From Spongospora subterranea f. sp. subterranea (Eukaryota; Endomyxa: Phytomyxea; Phytomyxea; Plasmodiophorida): a stretch of DNA of 64,000 nt. The notes under the pieces are model-generated. The model did no database searches. It was not told the DNA's origin and was given only the letters and a program-made list of their open reading frames with translations. The stretch spans positions 1-64,000 of the forward strand of contig JAUGWO010000111.1 of the NCBI GenBank assembly GCA_049724395.1. Reading direction: 5' to 3'. Shown here in pieces: positions 61,692-64,000 of the stretch. Every line of letters starts with the position of its first letter. The first letter of the stretch is position 1. The position numbers and the translations under genes were made by a program.

Positions 61692-64000
61692 TAAAGGAAA
61701 TCGATGTCTCCGATGTGAAGGTAATAGTAGAATGAGGTTTATTACTGCGTGGTTATAGCATGTATAGGTGGGAGAATATAGGGGGGAGTGCACTAATAAT
61801 CCAATTACAAAGTCCGCACAGTCACTCTTATGTTATGCATTTGCCGTGGTTGCGCCGACTGGGGGTACGCACCTTTCTTGGAGAATGTCCGTACTGGAGG
61901 CTGGCAAGTTGTATTCAACACGCCCCCTCAACTTGCTGGCTGTGATACCCATGGCTGTGCGACACCATTTGAACTTGGGAGCGTTCACTGGCTTCGTTAA
62001 TCCATCCGCGATCATGGATTCTGTTGGGCAATACTCTACTTCAATAGTCCCTTGTTCAATCTGATCTCGGCAAAAGTGAAAGCGCAGATCAATGTGTTTG
62101 GTTCTTTTGTCGGTGCGCCTGTTCTTGCTGATGGCGATGCATCCTTGGTTGTCTTCAAAGACTCGGGTGGCTAATTTCTGGCTGAAACCGAGTTCAGTCA
62201 GCATTTGACGAATCCATATTACCTCGCGCATTGTTTCGGATAGTGCAATGTACTCGGCTTCTGTTGACGAACATGCGACGATCTTCTGCAATGCACTTCG
62301 CCAGGCAATGGCTGATCCAGACATCATCAGAGTATAGCCGCTCGTGGATCTTCTGGAATCTTTGTCTCCGGCCCAGTCACTGTCCGAGAAGGCGATTAAG
62401 TGCGGAGGTTGCTTGGCTTGAAAGAATAGTCCGCAGTTAGAGCTCCCCTTGAGATATTTTAGGACACGTTTCGCAGAAGTCCAGTGTTGTTGCCCTGGGT
62501 TGTCCAAAAATCGGCATAACGAGGAGACTGCATGTGAGATATCGGGTCTTGTGCACGTGGCAATCCAATTCAGAGCTCCAACTAGTTCACGGTAGGGTGT
62601 TCCTTGCATATCTTGCATTTGTTCGGCACTCGTTGCACACATGTCCTTGTTCAAATAGAATCCTGGTTGTTCTGGAGTGTCAACTGGCTTACAGTCCATC
62701 ATCTGGAATTTTGACAATTGTTCCAAAATATACGTCTCCTGGTCAAGTAGGATACCGTCGTTGCTGCTTGAAACCCTCATTCCTAGTAGCCGTTTCGGTT
62801 CATCTAGGTCCGTAATTGGAAAGCGATTTGATAGTTGTGCAACGATTCCTTCCGCAAGAACAGGACAATTGTGAGCCAACAGCAGATCGTCAGTTGACAG
62901 TGACATGATAATCATATCTTCTGTTGACCGCATAACGTAGACGCAAGCATCAGAACTGAGTCGTTTGAAACCGAGGTCTTTGGTGATGAATAGATTGATG
63001 GTATTGTTCCAGACAAGTCCAGCCTGCTTCAGACCGTAGAGACTTTTCTTCAGGCGGCACACCAGGCTTGGATCATGAGAAATATAGCCTTTGGGTTGAA
63101 CCATGTATATTTCTTCGTGAAGTTCTGCTTGCAAGAATGCTCCGACGACGTCTAGCTGTCTCAATTTCAGTTTCAATGATGCAGCAAGTGCAAATACCAA
63201 TCGGACTGAGGCGAGATGCGCCACTGGAGAGAATGTCTCGTCGAAGTCGATTCCTGGTCGCTGTGAGTAGCCTTTAACAACTAGTCTAGCCTTGAATTTG
63301 TTTACGAGTCCCTTCTCGTCTGATTTGACCTTGAATACCCATTTGTTTTGAATAGCGTTGCGTCCGCTAGGAAGTCTGACAAGTTCCCAGGTTTTGTTGT
63401 GTTGTAAGCTGTCAAATTCCGCTTTTGTGGCTGCTGCCCATTCCTTGCAAAACTCGTTCTCTGAATCCAATGCTTCGCTGATCGACTTCGGGATCGTGAC
63501 CTGAGTGGCTCGCAGAGTGTGATTGTTTCGCTGTTGCACCAGCATGGCTGCAGGTGCCTTCCACCATTCCCCCGGAGCACGGCGTGTTCTTGCTCCTCGA
63601 GCATTCTGGATATCAGGTTGAGCTACAGCTGGCTCATCGGATTCGCTTGCATTTGATTGGTGACAAGATGAACTCGAACTTTCGCTGGGTGTACTCAGGG
63701 ATGAGGATTCGAGGTGTGATGAAAGAATGCGGTCACTGTCCTCTGGGGCGGAATCGTCTGTTGAAGGAATGAGGTCACCGTCGTCAGGATAAATGTTACC
63801 ATTGAGCTTCTTGGTTGTAGCTTGCGATGCAGCTGGTTTGGAAGGTGGATGTACGCATCGCAACCGAACGTTCGCAGGTGCATTAGGTCTGGTTTCTTAT
63901 TGTGCCAGGCTTCGAATGGAGACATGTGTTCCGATAGGTGACTGTGGGGCCTGCGATTGAGGAGATAAACGGCTGTACAAACAGAGGCTGTCCAGAAGTT
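61692..64000 (-). mobile_element. Ty1/copia family 1, second copy (partial in window)
   Basis: 3' LTR at 61692-61920 (229 bases), then RNase H, reverse transcriptase and the start of integrase running out of the window. Nearly identical base for base to copy A (43097-47876), so both moved recently. It inserted into the second family 2 copy. At least one break is present in the visible part. Confidence 0.95.

Overview
The window is nuclear DNA of an intron-rich eukaryote with short introns (mostly 45-60 bases), probably a unicellular or protist lineage. Three things point this way: spliced genes with GT-AG introns, a myosin motor gene, and heavy loading with Ty1/copia, Ty3/gypsy, LINE, SINE and DDE transposons. 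The mariner copy is of the DD39D, Stowaway-ended type known from plants and oomycetes, but I cannot name the organism.

Host genes, left to right. (1) 2296-6864 (+) is a gene of about 28 exons whose first exon encodes a signal peptide. Every intron I can place is phase 2, and a run of 90-93-base exons each encodes one copy of a 30-residue helical repeat that I do not recognise. (2) 13061-14873 (+) is a berberine-bridge-enzyme-like FAD oxidoreductase with three exons. (3) 22230-22622 (-) is a small prefoldin-like protein resembling PDRG1. (4) 22796-27821 (-) is an unconventional myosin with motor, neck and coiled coil. (5) About 52420-54124 (-) is a membrane-anchored ankyrin-repeat gene, also built on phase-2 introns with about one repeat per exon. 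(6) 54449-55884 (-) is a Ulp1/SENP-like (C48) cysteine peptidase gene with SINEs lodged exactly on splice boundaries.

Mobile DNA fills the rest. A LINE end with RNase H opens the window. A second LINE fossil lies near 9.4-10.5 kb. Broken gypsy and copia pieces run through 28-40 kb. From 41.8 kb the insertions are nested: a DD39D mariner (41788-48186) holds a young copia element (43097-47876), and it abuts a second DDE transposon (48.35-51.85 kb) that holds a shortened gypsy element (49265-50448). From 56175 to the end there is a second copia family with two copies sharing one LTR, interrupted by a further near-identical copy of the first copia family.

Cross-cutting patterns. Both copia families carry a primer-binding site matching the 5' half of tRNA-Asn(GUU), up to the anticodon arm. 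SINEs are modular: heads, bodies and tails are exchanged, one tail comes from the LINE seen at the start of the window, and copies are flanked by 13-14-base target duplications. Large stretches (7-9.3 kb, 10.5-12.8 kb, 14.9-22 kb, 31.5-34 kb) contain only weak or unresolved coding signals.
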